Shown: in pieces, positions 49,205 through 62,700 of the stretch
How positions within the stretch are numbered: position 1 is the stretch's first letter
How the letters are laid out: each line of letters begins with the position of its first letter
NCBI RefSeq assembly: GCF_037975245.1
Contig: NC_092572.1
Span: forward strand, 15,940,269 to 16,004,268
Origin: Apostichopus japonicus
Lineage: Eukaryota; Echinodermata; Holothuroidea; Aspidochirotida; Stichopodidae
DNA length: 64,000 nt
Direction of reading: 5' to 3'
The notes under the pieces: generated by a model
The model's input: only the letters and a program-made list of their open reading frames with translations
Databases searched by the model: none
Told to the model about the DNA's origin: nothing
Translations under genes and position numbers: made by a program

Positions 49205-51019
49205 CTGCACGGGGAGCTGTAAGTATTAGTTAATCCACCTAATATCTCAGTCCATACAGTGGCGCGATGGCTCGGCGCACTGTACGAGCTGACGATCGAG
49301 ACTCTCTTTTGCATCCCTGGTTCGAACCCCGGGTGATGACGTCTTTTGCCGATCTTTTACAGCAAGTGCCTGCACGGGGAGCTGTAAGTATTAGTTAATC
49401 CACCTAATATCTCAGTCCATACAGTGGCGCGATGGCTCGGCGCACTGTACGAGCTGACGATCGAGACTCTCTTTTGCATCCCTGGTTCGAACCCCGGGTG
49501 ATGACGTCTTTTGCCGATCTTTTACAGCAAGTGCCTGCACGGGGAGCTGTAAGTATTAGTTAATCCACCTAATATCTCAGTCCATACAGTGGCGCGATGG
49601 CTCGGCGCACTGTACGAGCTGACGATCGAGACTCTCTTTTGCATCCCTGGTTCGAACCCCGGGTGATGACGTCTTTTGCCGATCTTTTACAGCAAGTGCC
49701 TGCACGGGGAGCTGTAAGTATTAGTTAATCCACCTAATATCTCAGTCCATACAGTGGCGCGATGGCTCGGCGCACTGTACGAGCTGACGATCGAGACTCT
49801 CTTTTGCATCCCTGGTTCGAACCCCGGGTGATGACGTCGTTTGCCGATCTTTTACAGCAAGTGCCTGCACGGGGAGCTGTAAGTATTAGTTAATCCACCT
49901 AATATCTCAGTCCATACAGTGGCGCGATGGCTCGGCGCACTGTACGAGCTGACGATCGAGACTCTCTTTTGCATCCCTGGTTCGAACCCCGGGTGATGAC
50001 GTCTTTTGCCGATCTTTTACAGCAAGTGCCTGCACGGGGAGCTGTAAGTATTAGTTAATCCACCTAATATCTCAGTCCATACAGTGGCGCGATGGCTCGG
50101 CGCACTGTACGAGCTGACGATCGAGACTCTCTTTTGCATCCCTGGTTCGAACCCCGGGTGATGACGTCTTTTGCCGATCTTTTACAGCAAGTGCCTGCAC
50201 GGGGAGCTGTAAGTATTAGTTAATCCACCTAATATCTCAGTCCATACAGTGGCGCGATGGCTCGGCGCACTGTACGAGCTGACGATCGAGACTCTCTTTT
50301 GCATCCCTGGTTCGAACCCCGGGTGATGACGTCTTTTGCCGATCTTTTACAGCAAGTGCCTGCACGGGGAGCTGTAAGTATTAGTTAATCCACCTAATAT
50401 CTCAGTCCATACAGTGGCGCGATGGCTCGGCGCACTGTACGAGCTGACGATCGAGACTCTCTTTTGCATCCCTGGTTCGAACCCCGGGTGATGACGTCTT
50501 TTGCCGATCTTTTACAGCAAGTGCCTGCACGGGGAGCTGTAAGTATTAGTTAATCCACCTAATATCTCAGTCCATACAGTGGCGCGATGGCTCGGCGCAC
50601 TGTACGAGCTGACGATCGAGACTCTCTTTTGCATCCCTGGTTTGAACCCCGGGTGATGACGTCTTTTGCCGATCTTTTACAGCAAGTGCCTGCACGGGGA
50701 GCTGTAAGTATTAGTTAATCCACCTAATATCTCAGTCCATACAGTGGCGCGATGGCTCGGCGCACTGTACGAGCTGACGATCGAGACTCTCTTTTGCATC
50801 CCTGGTTCGAACCCCGGGTGATGACGTCTTTTGCCGATCTTTTACAGCAAGTGCCTGCACGGGGAGCTGTAAGTATTAGTTAATCCACCTAATATCTCAG
50901 TCCATACAGTGGCGCGATGGCTCGGCGCACTGTACGAGCTGACGATCGAGACTCTCTTTTGCATCCCTGGTTCGAACCCCGGGTGATGACGTCTTTTGCC
51001 GATCTTTTACAGCAAGTGC
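49205..51019 (+). repeat. C89 block, 11 consecutive units
   Basis: Eleven C89 units with sharp edges: a 166-bp ATT unit on the left and T89 units on the right. Private changes are T140G near 49839 and C119T near 50643. The latter turns TTCGAA into TTTGAA and destroys the B-box core in that unit. Confidence 0.9.
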
Positions 51020-54000
51020 CTGCACGGGGAGCTGTAAGTATTAGTTAATCCACCTAATATCTCAGTCCATACAGTGGCGCGATGGCTCGGCGCACTGTAC
51101 GAGCTGATGATCGAGACTCTCTTTTGCATCCCTGGTTCGAACCCCGGGTGATGACGTCTTTTGCCGATCTTTTACAGCAAGTGCCTGCACGGGGAGCTGT
51201 AAGTATTAGTTAATCCACCTAATATCTCAGTCCATACAGTGGCGCGATGGCTCGGCGCACTGTACGAGCTGATGATCGAGACTCTCTTTTGCATCCCTGG
51301 TTCGAACCCCGGGTGATGACGTCTTTTGCCGATCTTTTACAGCAAGTGCCTGCACGGGGAGCTGTAAGTATTAGTTAATCCACCTAATATCTCAGTCCAT
51401 ACAGTGGCGCGATGGCTCGGCGCACTGTACGAGCTGATGATCGAGACTCTCTTTTGCATCCCTGGTTCGAACCCCGGGTGATGACGTCTTTTGCCGATCT
51501 TTTACAGCAAGTGCCTGCACGGGGAGCTGTAAGTATTAGTTAATCCACCTAATATCTCAGTCCATACAGTGGCGCGATGGCTCGGCGCACTGTACGAGCT
51601 GATGATCGAGACTCTCTTTTGCATCCCTGGTTCGAACCCCGGGTGATGACGTCTTTTGCCGATCTTTTACAGCAAGTGCCTGCACGGGGAGCTGTAAGTA
51701 TTAGTTAATCCACCTAATATCTCAGTCCATACAGTGGCGCGATGGCTCGGCGCACTGTACGAGCTGATGATCGAGACTCTCTTTTGCATCCCTGGTTCGA
51801 ACCCCGGGTGATGACGTCTTTTGCCGATCTTTTACAGCAAGTGCCTGCACGGGGAGCTGTAAGTATTAGTTAATCCACCTAATATCTCAGTCCATACAGT
51901 GGCGCGATGGCTCGGCGCACTGTACGAGCTGATGATCGAGACTCTCTTTTGCATCCCTGGTTCGAACCCCGGGTGATGACGTCTTTTGCCGATCTTTTAC
52001 AGCAAGTGCCTGCACGGGGAGCTGTAAGTATTAGTTAATCCACCTAATATCTCAGTCCATACAGTGGCGCGATGGCTCGGCGCACTGTACGAGCTGATGA
52101 TCGAGACTCTCTTTTGCATCCCTGGTTCGAACCCCGGGTGATGACGTCTTTTGCCGATCTTTTACAGCAAGTGCCTGCACGGGGAGCTGTAAGTATTTGT
52201 TAATCCACCTAATATCTCAGTCCATACAGTGGCGCGATGGCTCGGCGCACTGTACGAGCTGATGATCGAGACTCTCTTTTGCATCCCTGGTTCGAACCCC
52301 GGGTGATGACGTCTTTTGCCGATCTTTTACAGCAAGTGCCTGCACGGGGAGCTGTAAGTATTAGTTAATCCACCTAATATCTCAGTCCATACAGTGGCGC
52401 GATGGCTCGGCGCACTGTACGAGCTGATGATCGAGACTCTCTTTTGCATCCCTGGTTCGAACCCCGGGTGATGACGTCTTTTGCCGATCTTTTACAGCAA
52501 GTGCCTGCACGGGGAGCTGTAAGTATTAGTTAATCCACCTAATATCTCAGTCCATACAGTGGCGCGATGGCTCGGCGCACTGTACGAGCTGATGATCGAG
52601 ACTCTCTTTTGCATCCCTGGTTCGAACCCCGGGTGATGACGTCTTTTGCCGATCTTTTACAGCAAGTGCCTGCACGGGGAGCTGTAAGTATTAGTTAATC
52701 CACCTAATATCTCAGTCCATACAGTGGCGCGATGGCTCGGCGCACTGTACGAGCTGATGATCGAGACTCTCTTTTGCATCCCTGGTTCGATTCCCCGGGT
52801 GATGACGTCTTTTGCCGATCTTTTACAGCAAGTGCCTGCACGGGGAGCTGTAAGTATTAGTTAATCCACCTAATATCTCAGTCCATACAGTGGCGCGATG
52901 GCTCGGCGCACTGTACGAGCTGATGATCGAGACTCTCTTTTGCATCCCTGGTTCGAACCCCGGGTGATGACGTCTTTTGCCGATCTTTTACAGCAAGTGC
53001 CTGCACGGGGAGCTGTAAGTATTAGTTAATCCACCTAATATCTCAGTCCATACAGTGGCGCGATGGCTCGGCGCACTGTACGAGCTGATGATCGAGACTC
53101 TCTTTTGCATCCCTGGTTCGAACCCCGGGTGATGACGTCTTTTGCCGATCTTTTACAGCAAGTGCCTGCACGGGGAGCTGTAAGTATTAGTTAATCCACC
53201 TAATATCTCAGTCCATACAGTGGCGCGATGGCTCGGCGCACTGTACGAGCTGATGATCGAGACTCTCTTTTGCATCCCTGGTTCGAACCCCGGGTGATGA
53301 CGTCTTTTGCCGATCTTTTACAGCAAGTGCCTGCACGGGGAGCTGTAAGTATTAGTTAATCCACCTAATATCTCAGTCCATACAGTGGCGCGATGGCTCG
53401 GCGCACTGTACGAGCTGATGATCGAGACTCTCTTTTGCATCCCTGGTTCGAACCCCGGGTGATGACGTCTTTTGCCGATCTTTTACAGCAAGTGCCTGCA
53501 CGGGGAGCTGTAAGTATTAGTTAATCCACCTAATATCTCAGTCCATACAGTGGCGCGATGGCTCGGCGCACTGTACGAGCTGATGATCGAGACTCTCTTT
53601 TGCATCCCTGGTTCGAACCCCGGGTGATGACGTCTTTTGCCGATCTTTTACAGCAAGTGCCTGCACGGGGAGCTGTAAGTATTAGTTAATCCACCTAATA
53701 TCTCAGTCCATACAGTGGCGCGATGGCTCGGCGCACTGTACGAGCTGATGATCGAGACTCTCTTTTGCATCCCTGGTTCGAACCCCGGGTGATGACGTCT
53801 TTTGCCGATCTTTTACAGCAAGTGCCTGCACGGGGAGCTGTAAGTATTAGTTAATCCACCTAATATCTCAGTCCATACAGTGGCGCGATGGCTCGGCGCA
53901 CTGTACGAGCTGATGATCGAGACTCTCTTTTGCATCCCTGGTTCGAACCCCGGGTGATGACGTCTTTTGCCGATCTTTTACAGCAAGTGCCTGCACGGGG

Positions 54001-57000
54001 AGCTGTAAGTATTAGTTAATCCACCTAATATCTCAGTCCATACAGTGGCGCGATGGCTCGGCGCACTGTACGAGCTGATGATCGAGACTCTCTTTTGCAT
54101 CCCTGGTTCGAACCCCGGGTGATGACGTCTTTTGCCGATCTTTTACAGCAAGTGCCTGCACGGGGAGCTGTAAGTATTAGTTAATCCACCTAATATCTCA
54201 GTCCATACAGTGGCGCGATGGCTCGGCGCACTGTACGAGCTGATGATCGAGACTCTCTTTTGCATCCCTGGTTCGAACCCCGGGTGATGACGTCTTTTGC
54301 CGATCTTTTACAGCAAGTGCCTGCACGGGGAGCTGTAAGTATTAGTTAATCCACCTAATATCTCAGTCCATACAGTGGCGCGATGGCTCGGCGCACTGTA
54401 CGAGCTGATGATCGAGACTCTCTTTTGCATCCCTGGTTCGAACCCCGGGTGATGACGTCTTTTGCCGATCTTTTACAGCAAGTGCCTGCACGGGGAGCTG
54501 TAAGTATTAGTTAATCCACCTAATATCTCAGTCCATACAGTGGCGCGATGGCTCGGCGCACTGTACGAGCTGATGATCGAGACTCTCTTTTGCATCCCTG
54601 GTTCGATTCCCCGGGTGATGACGTCTTTTGCCGATCTTTTACAGCAAGTGCCTGCACGGGGAGCTGTAAGTATTAGTTAATCCACCTAATATCTCAGTCC
54701 ATACAGTGGCGCGATGGCTCGGCGCACTGTACGAGCTGATGATCGAGACTCTCTTTTGCATCCCTGGTTCGATTCCCCGGGTGATGACGTCTTTTGCCGA
54801 TCTTTTACAGCAAGTGCCTGCACGGGGAGCTGTAAGTATTAGTTAATCCACCTAATATCTCAGTCCATACAGTGGCGCGATGGCTCGGCGCACTGTACGA
54901 GCTGATGATCGAGACTCTCTTTTGCATCCCTGGTTCGAACCCCGGGTGATGACGTCTTTTGCCGATCTTTTACAGCAAGTGCCTGCACGGGGAGCTGTAA
55001 GTATTAGTTAATCCACCTAATATCTCAGTCCATACAGTGGCGCGATGGCTCGGCGCACTGTACGAGCTGATGATCGAGACTCTCTTTTGCATCCCTGGTT
55101 CGAACCCCGGGTGATGACGTCTTTTGCCGATCTTTTACAGCAAGTGCCTGCACGGGGAGCTGTAAGTATTAGTTAATCCACCTAATATCTCAGTCCATAC
55201 AGTGGCGCGATGGCTCGGCGCACTGTACGAGCTGATGATCGAGACTCTCTTTTGCATCCCTGGTTCGAACCCCGGGTGATGACGTCTTTTGCCGATCTTT
55301 TACAGCAAGTGCCTGCACGGGGAGCTGTAAGTATTAGTTAATCCACCTAATATCTCAGTCCATACAGTGGCGCGATGGCTCGGCGCACTGTACGAGCTGA
55401 TGATCGAGACTCTCTTTTGCATCCCTGGTTCGATTCCCCGGGTGATGACGTCTTTTGCCGATCTTTTACAGCAAGTGCCTGCACGGGGAGCTGTAAGTAT
55501 TAGTTAATCCACCTAATATCTCAGTCCATACAGTGGCGCGATGGCTCGGCGCACTGTACGAGCTGATGATCGAGACTCTCTTTTGCATCCCTGGTTCGAA
55601 CCCCGGGTGATGACGTCTTTTGCCGATCTTTTACAGCAAGTGCCTGCACGGGGAGCTGTAAGTATTAGTTAATCCACCTAATATCTCAGTCCATACAGTG
55701 GCGCGATGGCTCGGCGCACTGTACGAGCTGATGATCGAGACTCTCTTTTGCATCCCTGGTTCGAACCCCGGGTGATGACGTCTTTTGCCGATCTTTTACA
55801 GCAAGTGCCTGCACGGGGAGCTGTAAGTATTAGTTAATCCACCTAATATCTCAGTCCATACAGTGGCGCGATGGCTCGGCGCACTGTACGAGCTGATGAT
55901 CGAGACTCTCTTTTGCATCCCTGGTTCGAACCCCGGGTGATGACGTCTTTTGCCGATCTTTTACAGCAAGTGCCTGCACGGGGAGCTGTAAGTATTAGTT
56001 AATCCACCTAATATCTCAGTCCATACAGTGGCGCGATGGCTCGGCGCACTGTACGAGCTGATGATCGAGACTCTCTTTTGCATCCCTGGTTCGATTCCCC
56101 GGGTGATGACGTCTTTTGCCGATCTTTTACAGCAAGTGCCTGCACGGGGAGCTGTAAGTATTAGTTAATCCACCTAATATCTCAGTCCATACAGTGGCGC
56201 GATGGCTCGGCGCACTGTACGAGCTGATGATCGAGACTCTCTTTTGCATCCCTGGTTCGAACCCCGGGTGATGACGTCTTTTGCCGATCTTTTACAGCAA
56301 GTGCCTGCACGGGGAGCTGTAAGTATTAGTTAATCCACCTAATATCTCAGTCCATACAGTGGCGCGATGGCTCGGCGCACTGTACGAGCTGATGATCGAG
56401 ACTCTCTTTTGCATCCCTGGTTCGAACCCCGGGTGATGACGTCTTTTGCCGATCTTTTACAGCAAGTGCCTGCACGGGGAGCTGTAAGTATTAGTTAATC
56501 CACCTAATATCTCAGTCCATACAGTGGCGCGATGGCTCGGCGCACTGTACGAGCTGATGATCGAGACTCTCTTTTGCATCCCTGGTTCGAACCCCGGGTG
56601 ATGACGTCTTTTGCCGATCTTTTACAGCAAGTGCCTGCACGGGGAGCTGTAAGTATTAGTTAATCCACCTAATATCTCAGTCCATACAGTGGCGCGATGG
56701 CTCGGCGCACTGTACGAGCTGATGATCGAGACTCTCTTTTGCATCCCTGGTTCGAACCCCGGGTGATGACGTCTTTTGCCGATCTTTTACAGCAAGTGCC
56801 TGCACGGGGAGCTGTAAGTATTAGTTAATCCACCTAATATCTCAGTCCATACAGTGGCGCGATGGCTCGGCGCACTGTACGAGCTGATGATCGAGACTCT
56901 CTTTTGCATCCCTGGTTCGAACCCCGGGTGATGACGTCTTTTGCCGATCTTTTACAGCAAGTGCCTGCACGGGGAGCTGTAAGTATTAGTTAATCCACCT

Positions 57001-59774
57001 AATATCTCAGTCCATACAGTGGCGCGATGGCTCGGCGCACTGTACGAGCTGATGATCGAGACTCTCTTTTGCATCCCTGGTTCGAACCCCGGGTGATGAC
57101 GTCTTTTGCCGATCTTTTACAGCAAGTGCCTGCACGGGGAGCTGTAAGTATTAGTTAATCCACCTAATATCTCAGTCCATACAGTGGCGCGATGGCTCGG
57201 CGCACTGTACGAGCTGATGATCGAGACTCTCTTTTGCATCCCTGGTTCGAACCCCGGGTGATGACGTCTTTTGCCGATCTTTTACAGCAAGTGCCTGCAC
57301 GGGGAGCTGTAAGTATTAGTTAATCCACCTAATATCTCAGTCCATACAGTGGCGCGATGGCTCGGCGCACTGTACGAGCTGATGATCGAGACTCTCTTTT
57401 GCATCCCTGGTTCGATTCCCCGGGTGATGACGTCTTTTGCCGATCTTTTACAGCAAGTGCCTGCACGGGGAGCTGTAAGTATTAGTTAATCCACCTAATA
57501 TCTCAGTCCATACAGTGGCGCGATGGCTCGGCGCACTGTACGAGCTGATGATCGAGACTCTCTTTTGCATCCCTGGTTCGATTCCCCGGGTGATGACGTC
57601 TTTTGCCGATCTTTTACAGCAAGTGCCTGCACGGGGAGCTGTAAGTATTAGTTAATCCACCTAATATCTCAGTCCATACAGTGGCGCGATGGCTCGGCGC
57701 ACTGTACGAGCTGATGATCGAGACTCTCTTTTGCATCCCTGGTTCGAACCCCGGGTGATGACGTCTTTTGCCGATCTTTTACAGCAAGTGCCTGCACGGG
57801 GAGCTGTAAGTATTAGTTAATCCACCTAATATCTCAGTCCATACAGTGGCGCGATGGCTCGGCGCACTGTACGAGCTGATGATCGAGACTCTCTTTTGCA
57901 TCCCTGGTTCGATTCCCCGGGTGATGACGTCTTTTGCCGATCTTTTACAGCAAGTGCCTGCACGGGGAGCTGTAAGTATTAGTTAATCCACCTAATATCT
58001 CAGTCCATACAGTGGCGCGATGGCTCGGCGCACTGTACGAGCTGATGATCGAGACTCTCTTTTGCATCCCTGGTTCGATTCCCCGGGTGATGACGTCTTT
58101 TGCCGATCTTTTACAGCAAGTGCCTGCACGGGGAGCTGTAAGTATTAGTTAATCCACCTAATATCTCAGTCCATACAGTGGCGCGATGGCTCGGCGCACT
58201 GTACGAGCTGATGATCGAGACTCTCTTTTGCATCCCTGGTTCGAACCCCGGGTGATGACGTCTTTTGCCGATCTTTTACAGCAAGTGCCTGCACGGGGAG
58301 CTGTAAGTATTAGTTAATCCACCTAATATCTCAGTCCATACAGTGGCGCGATGGCTCGGCGCACTGTACGAGCTGATGATCGAGACTCTCTTTTGCATCC
58401 CTGGTTCGAACCCCGGGTGATGACGTCTTTTGCCGATCTTTTACAGCAAGTGCCTGCACGGGGAGCTGTAAGTATTAGTTAATCCACCTAATATCTCAGT
58501 CCATACAGTGGCGCGATGGCTCGGCGCACTGTACGAGCTGATGATCGAGACTCTCTTTTGCATCCCTGGTTCGAACCCCGGGTGATGACGTCTTTTGAGG
58601 ATCTTTTACAGCAAGTGCCTGCACGGGGAGCTGTAAGTATTAGTTAATCCACCTAATATCTCAGTCCATACAGTGGCGCGATGGCTCGGCGCACTGTACG
58701 AGCTGATGATCGAGACTCTCTTTTGCATCCCTGGTTCGAACCCCGGGTGATGACGTCTTTTGCCGATCTTTTACAGCAAGTGCCTGCACGGGGAGCTGTA
58801 AGTATTAGTTAATCCACCTAATATCTCAGTCCATACAGTGGCGCGATGGCTCGGCGCACTGTACGAGCTGATGATCGAGACTCTCTTTTGCATCCCTGGT
58901 TCGATTCCCCGGGTGATGACGTCTTTTGCCGATCTTTTACAGCAAGTGCCTGCACGGGGAGCTGTAAGTATTAGTTAATCCACCTAATATCTCAGTCCAT
59001 ACAGTGGCGCGATGGCTCGGCGCACTGTACGAGCTGATGATCGAGACTCTCTTTTGCATCCCTGGTTCGAACCCCGGGTGATGACGTCTTTTGCCGATCT
59101 TTTACAGCAAGTGCCTGCACGGGGAGCTGTAAGTATTAGTTAATCCACCTAATATCTCAGTCCATACAGTGGCGCGATGGCTCGGCGCACTGTACGAGCT
59201 GATGATCGAGACTCTCTTTTGCATCCCTGGTTCGAACCCCGGGTGATGACGTCTTTTGCCGATCTTTTACAGCAAGTGCCTGCACGGGGAGCTGTAAGTA
59301 TTAGTTAATCCACCTAATATCTCAGTCCATACAGTGGCGCGATGGCTCGGCGCACTGTACGAGCTGATGATCGAGACTCTCTTTTGCATCCCTGGTTCGA
59401 ACCCCGGGTGATGACGTCTTTTGCCGATCTTTTACAGCAAGTGCCTGCACGGGGAGCTGTAAGTATTAGTTAATCCACCTAATATCTCAGTCCATACAGT
59501 GGCGCGATGGCTCGGCGCACTGTACGAGCTGATGATCGAGACTCTCTTTTGCATCCCTGGTTCGAACCCCGGGTGATGACGTCTTTTGCCGATCTTTTAC
59601 AGCAAGTGCCTGCACGGGGAGCTGTAAGTATTAGTTAATCCACCTAATATCTCAGTCCATACAGTGGCGCGATGGCTCGGCGCACTGTACGAGCTGATGA
59701 TCGAGACTCTCTTTTGCATCCCTGGTTCGAACCCCGGGTGATGACGTCTTTTGCCGATCTTTTACAGCAAGTGC
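51020..59774 (+). repeat. T89 region with recurrent 166-bp ATTCCCC units
   Basis: 166-bp ATT units start at 52670, 54486, 54652, 55313, 55974, 57295, 57461, 57792, 57958 and 58784. Units 54652, 55313 and 55974 are spaced exactly 661 bp apart, a four-unit higher-order period; 48378/49039 have the same spacing. 54486/54652, 57295/57461 and 57792/57958 are either adjacent pairs or close pairs. Other changes are A24T near 52198 and a two-base change (GCCG to GAGG) near 58598. No C89 unit was seen here. Confidence 0.88.
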
Positions 59775-62700
59775 CTGCACGGGGAGCTGTAAGTGTATCC
59801 ACCTAATATCGTCAGTCCTTACAGTGGCGCGATGGCCTCGGCGCACTGTACGAGCTGATGATCGAGACTCTCTTTTGCTTCCCTGGTTCGAACCCCGGGT
59901 GATGGACGTCTTTTGCCGATCTTTTACAGCACAGTGCCTGCACGGGGAGCTGTAAAGTATTAGTTAATCCACCTAATATCTCAGTCCATACAGTGGCGCG
60001 ATGGCTCGGCGCACTGTACGAGCTGATGATCGAGACTCTCTTTGCATCCCTGGTTCGAACCCCGGGTGATGACGTCTTTGGCCGATCTTTTACAGCAAGT
60101 GCCTGCACGGGGAGCTGTAAGTATTAGTTAATCCACCTAATATCTCAGTCCATACAGTGGCGCGATGGCTCGGCGCACTGTACGAGCTGATGATCGAGAC
60201 TCTCTTTTGCATCCCTGGTTCGAACCCCGGGTGATGACGTCTTTTGCCGATCTTTTACAGCAAGTGCCTGCACGGGGAGCTGTAAGTATTAGTTAATCCA
60301 CCTAATATCTCAGTCCATACAGTGGCGCGATGGCTCGGCGCACTGTACGAGCTGAAGATCGAGACTCTCTTTTGCATCCCTGGTTCGAACCCCGGGTGAT
60401 GACGTCTTTTGCCGATCTTTTACAGCAAGTGCCTGCACGGGGAGCTGTAAGTATTAGTTAATCCACCTAATATCTCAGTCCATACAGTGGCGCGATGGCT
60501 CGGCGCACTGTACGAGCTGATGATCGAGACTCTCTTTGCATCCCTGGTTCGAACCCCGGGTGATGACGTCTTTTGCGATCTTTTACAGCAAGTGCCTGCA
60601 CGGGGAGCTGTAAGTATTAGTTAATCCACCTAATATCTCAGTCCATACAGTGGCGCGATGGCTCGGCGCACTGTACGAGCTGATGATCGAGACTCTCTTT
60701 TGCATCCCTGAGTTCGAACCCCGGGTGATGACGTCTTTTGCCGATCTTTTACAGCAAGTGCCTGCACGGGGAGCTGTAAGTATTAGTTAATCCACCTAAT
60801 ATCTCAGTCCATACAGTGGCGCGATGGCTCGGCGCACTGTACGAGCTGATGATCGGCGAACTCTCTTTTGCATCCTGGTTCGAACCCCGGGTGATGACGT
60901 CTTTTGCCGATCTTTTACAGCAAGTGCCTGCACGGGGAGCTGTAAGTATTAGTTAATCCACCTAATATCTCAGTCCATACAGTGGCGCGATGGCTCGGCG
61001 CACTGTACGAGCTGATGATCGAGACTCTCTTTTGCATCCCTGGTTCGAACCCCGGGTGATGACGTCTTTTGCCGATCTTTTACAGCAAGTGCCTGCACGG
61101 GGAGCTGTAAGTATAGTTAATCCACCTAATATCTCAGTCCATACAGTGGCGCGATGGCTCGGCGCCACTGTACGAGCTGATGATCGAGACTCTCTTTTGC
61201 ATCCCTGGTTCGAACCCCGGGTGATGACGTCTTTTGCCGATCTTTTACAGCAAGTGCCTGCACGGGGAGCTGTAAGTATTAGTTAATCCACCTAATATCT
61301 CAGTCCATACAGTGGCGCGATGGCTCGGCGCACTGTACGAGCTGACGATCGAGACTCTCTTTTGCATCCCTGGTTCGAACCCCGGGTGATGACGTCTTTT
61401 GCCGATCTTTTACAGCAAGTGCCTGCACGGGGAGCTGTAAGTATTAGTTAATCCACCTAATATCTCAGTCCATACAGTGGCGCGATGGCTCGGCGCACTG
61501 TACGAGCTGACGATCGAGACTCTCTTTTGCATCCCTGGTTCGAACCCCGGGTGATGACGTCTTTTGCCGATCTTTTACAGCAAGTGCCTGCACGGGGAGC
61601 TGTAAGTATTAGTTAATCCACCTAATATCTCAGTCCATACAGTGGCGCGATGGCTCGGCGCACTGTACGAGCTGACGATCGAGACTCTCTTTTGCATCCC
61701 TGGTTCGAACCCCGGGTGACTGACGTCTTTTGCCGATCTTTTACCAGCAAGTGCCTGCACGGGGAGCTGTAAGTATTAGTTAATCCACCTAATATCTCAG
61801 TCCATACAGTGGCGCGCGATGGCTCGGCGCACTGTACGAGCTGACGATCGAGACTCTCTTTTGCATCCCTGGTCGAACCCCGGGTGATGACGTCTTTTGC
61901 CGATCTTTTACAGCAAGTGCCTGCACGGGGAGCTGTAAGTATTAGTTAATCCACCTAATATCTCAGTCCATACAGTGGCGCGATGGCTCGGCGCACTGTA
62001 CGAGCTGACGATCGAGACTCTCTTTTGCATCCCTGGTTCGAACCCCGGGTGATGACGTCTTTTGCCGATCTTTTACAGCAAGTGCCTGCACGGGGAGCTG
62101 TAAGTATTAGTTAATCCACCTAATATCTCAGTCCATACAGTGGCGCGCGATGGCTCGGCGCACTGTACGAGCTGACGATCGAGACTCTCTTTTGCATCCC
62201 TGGTTCGAACCCCGGGTGATGACGTCTTTTGCCGATCTTTTACAGCAAGTGCCTGCACGGGAGCTGTAAGTATTAGTTAATCCACCTAATATCTCAGTCC
62301 ATACAGTGGCGCGATGGCTCGGCGCACTGTACGAGCTGACGATCGAGACTCTCTTTTGCATCCCTGGTTCGAACCCGGTGATGACGTCTTTTGCCGATCT
62401 TTTACTGCAAGTGCCTGCACGGGGAGCTGTAAGTATTAGTTAATCCACCTAATATCTCAGTCCATTACAGTGCGCGATGGCTCGGCGCACTGTACGAGCT
62501 GACGATCGAGACTCTCTTTTGCATCCCCTGGTTCGAACCCCGGGTGATGACGTCTTTTGCCGATCTTTTACAGCAAGTGCCTGCACGGGGAGCTGTAAGT
62601 ATTAGTTAATCCACCTAATATCTCAGTCCATACAGTGGCGCGATGGCTCGGCGCACTGTACGAGCTGACGATCGAGACTCTCTTTTGCATCCCTGGTTCG

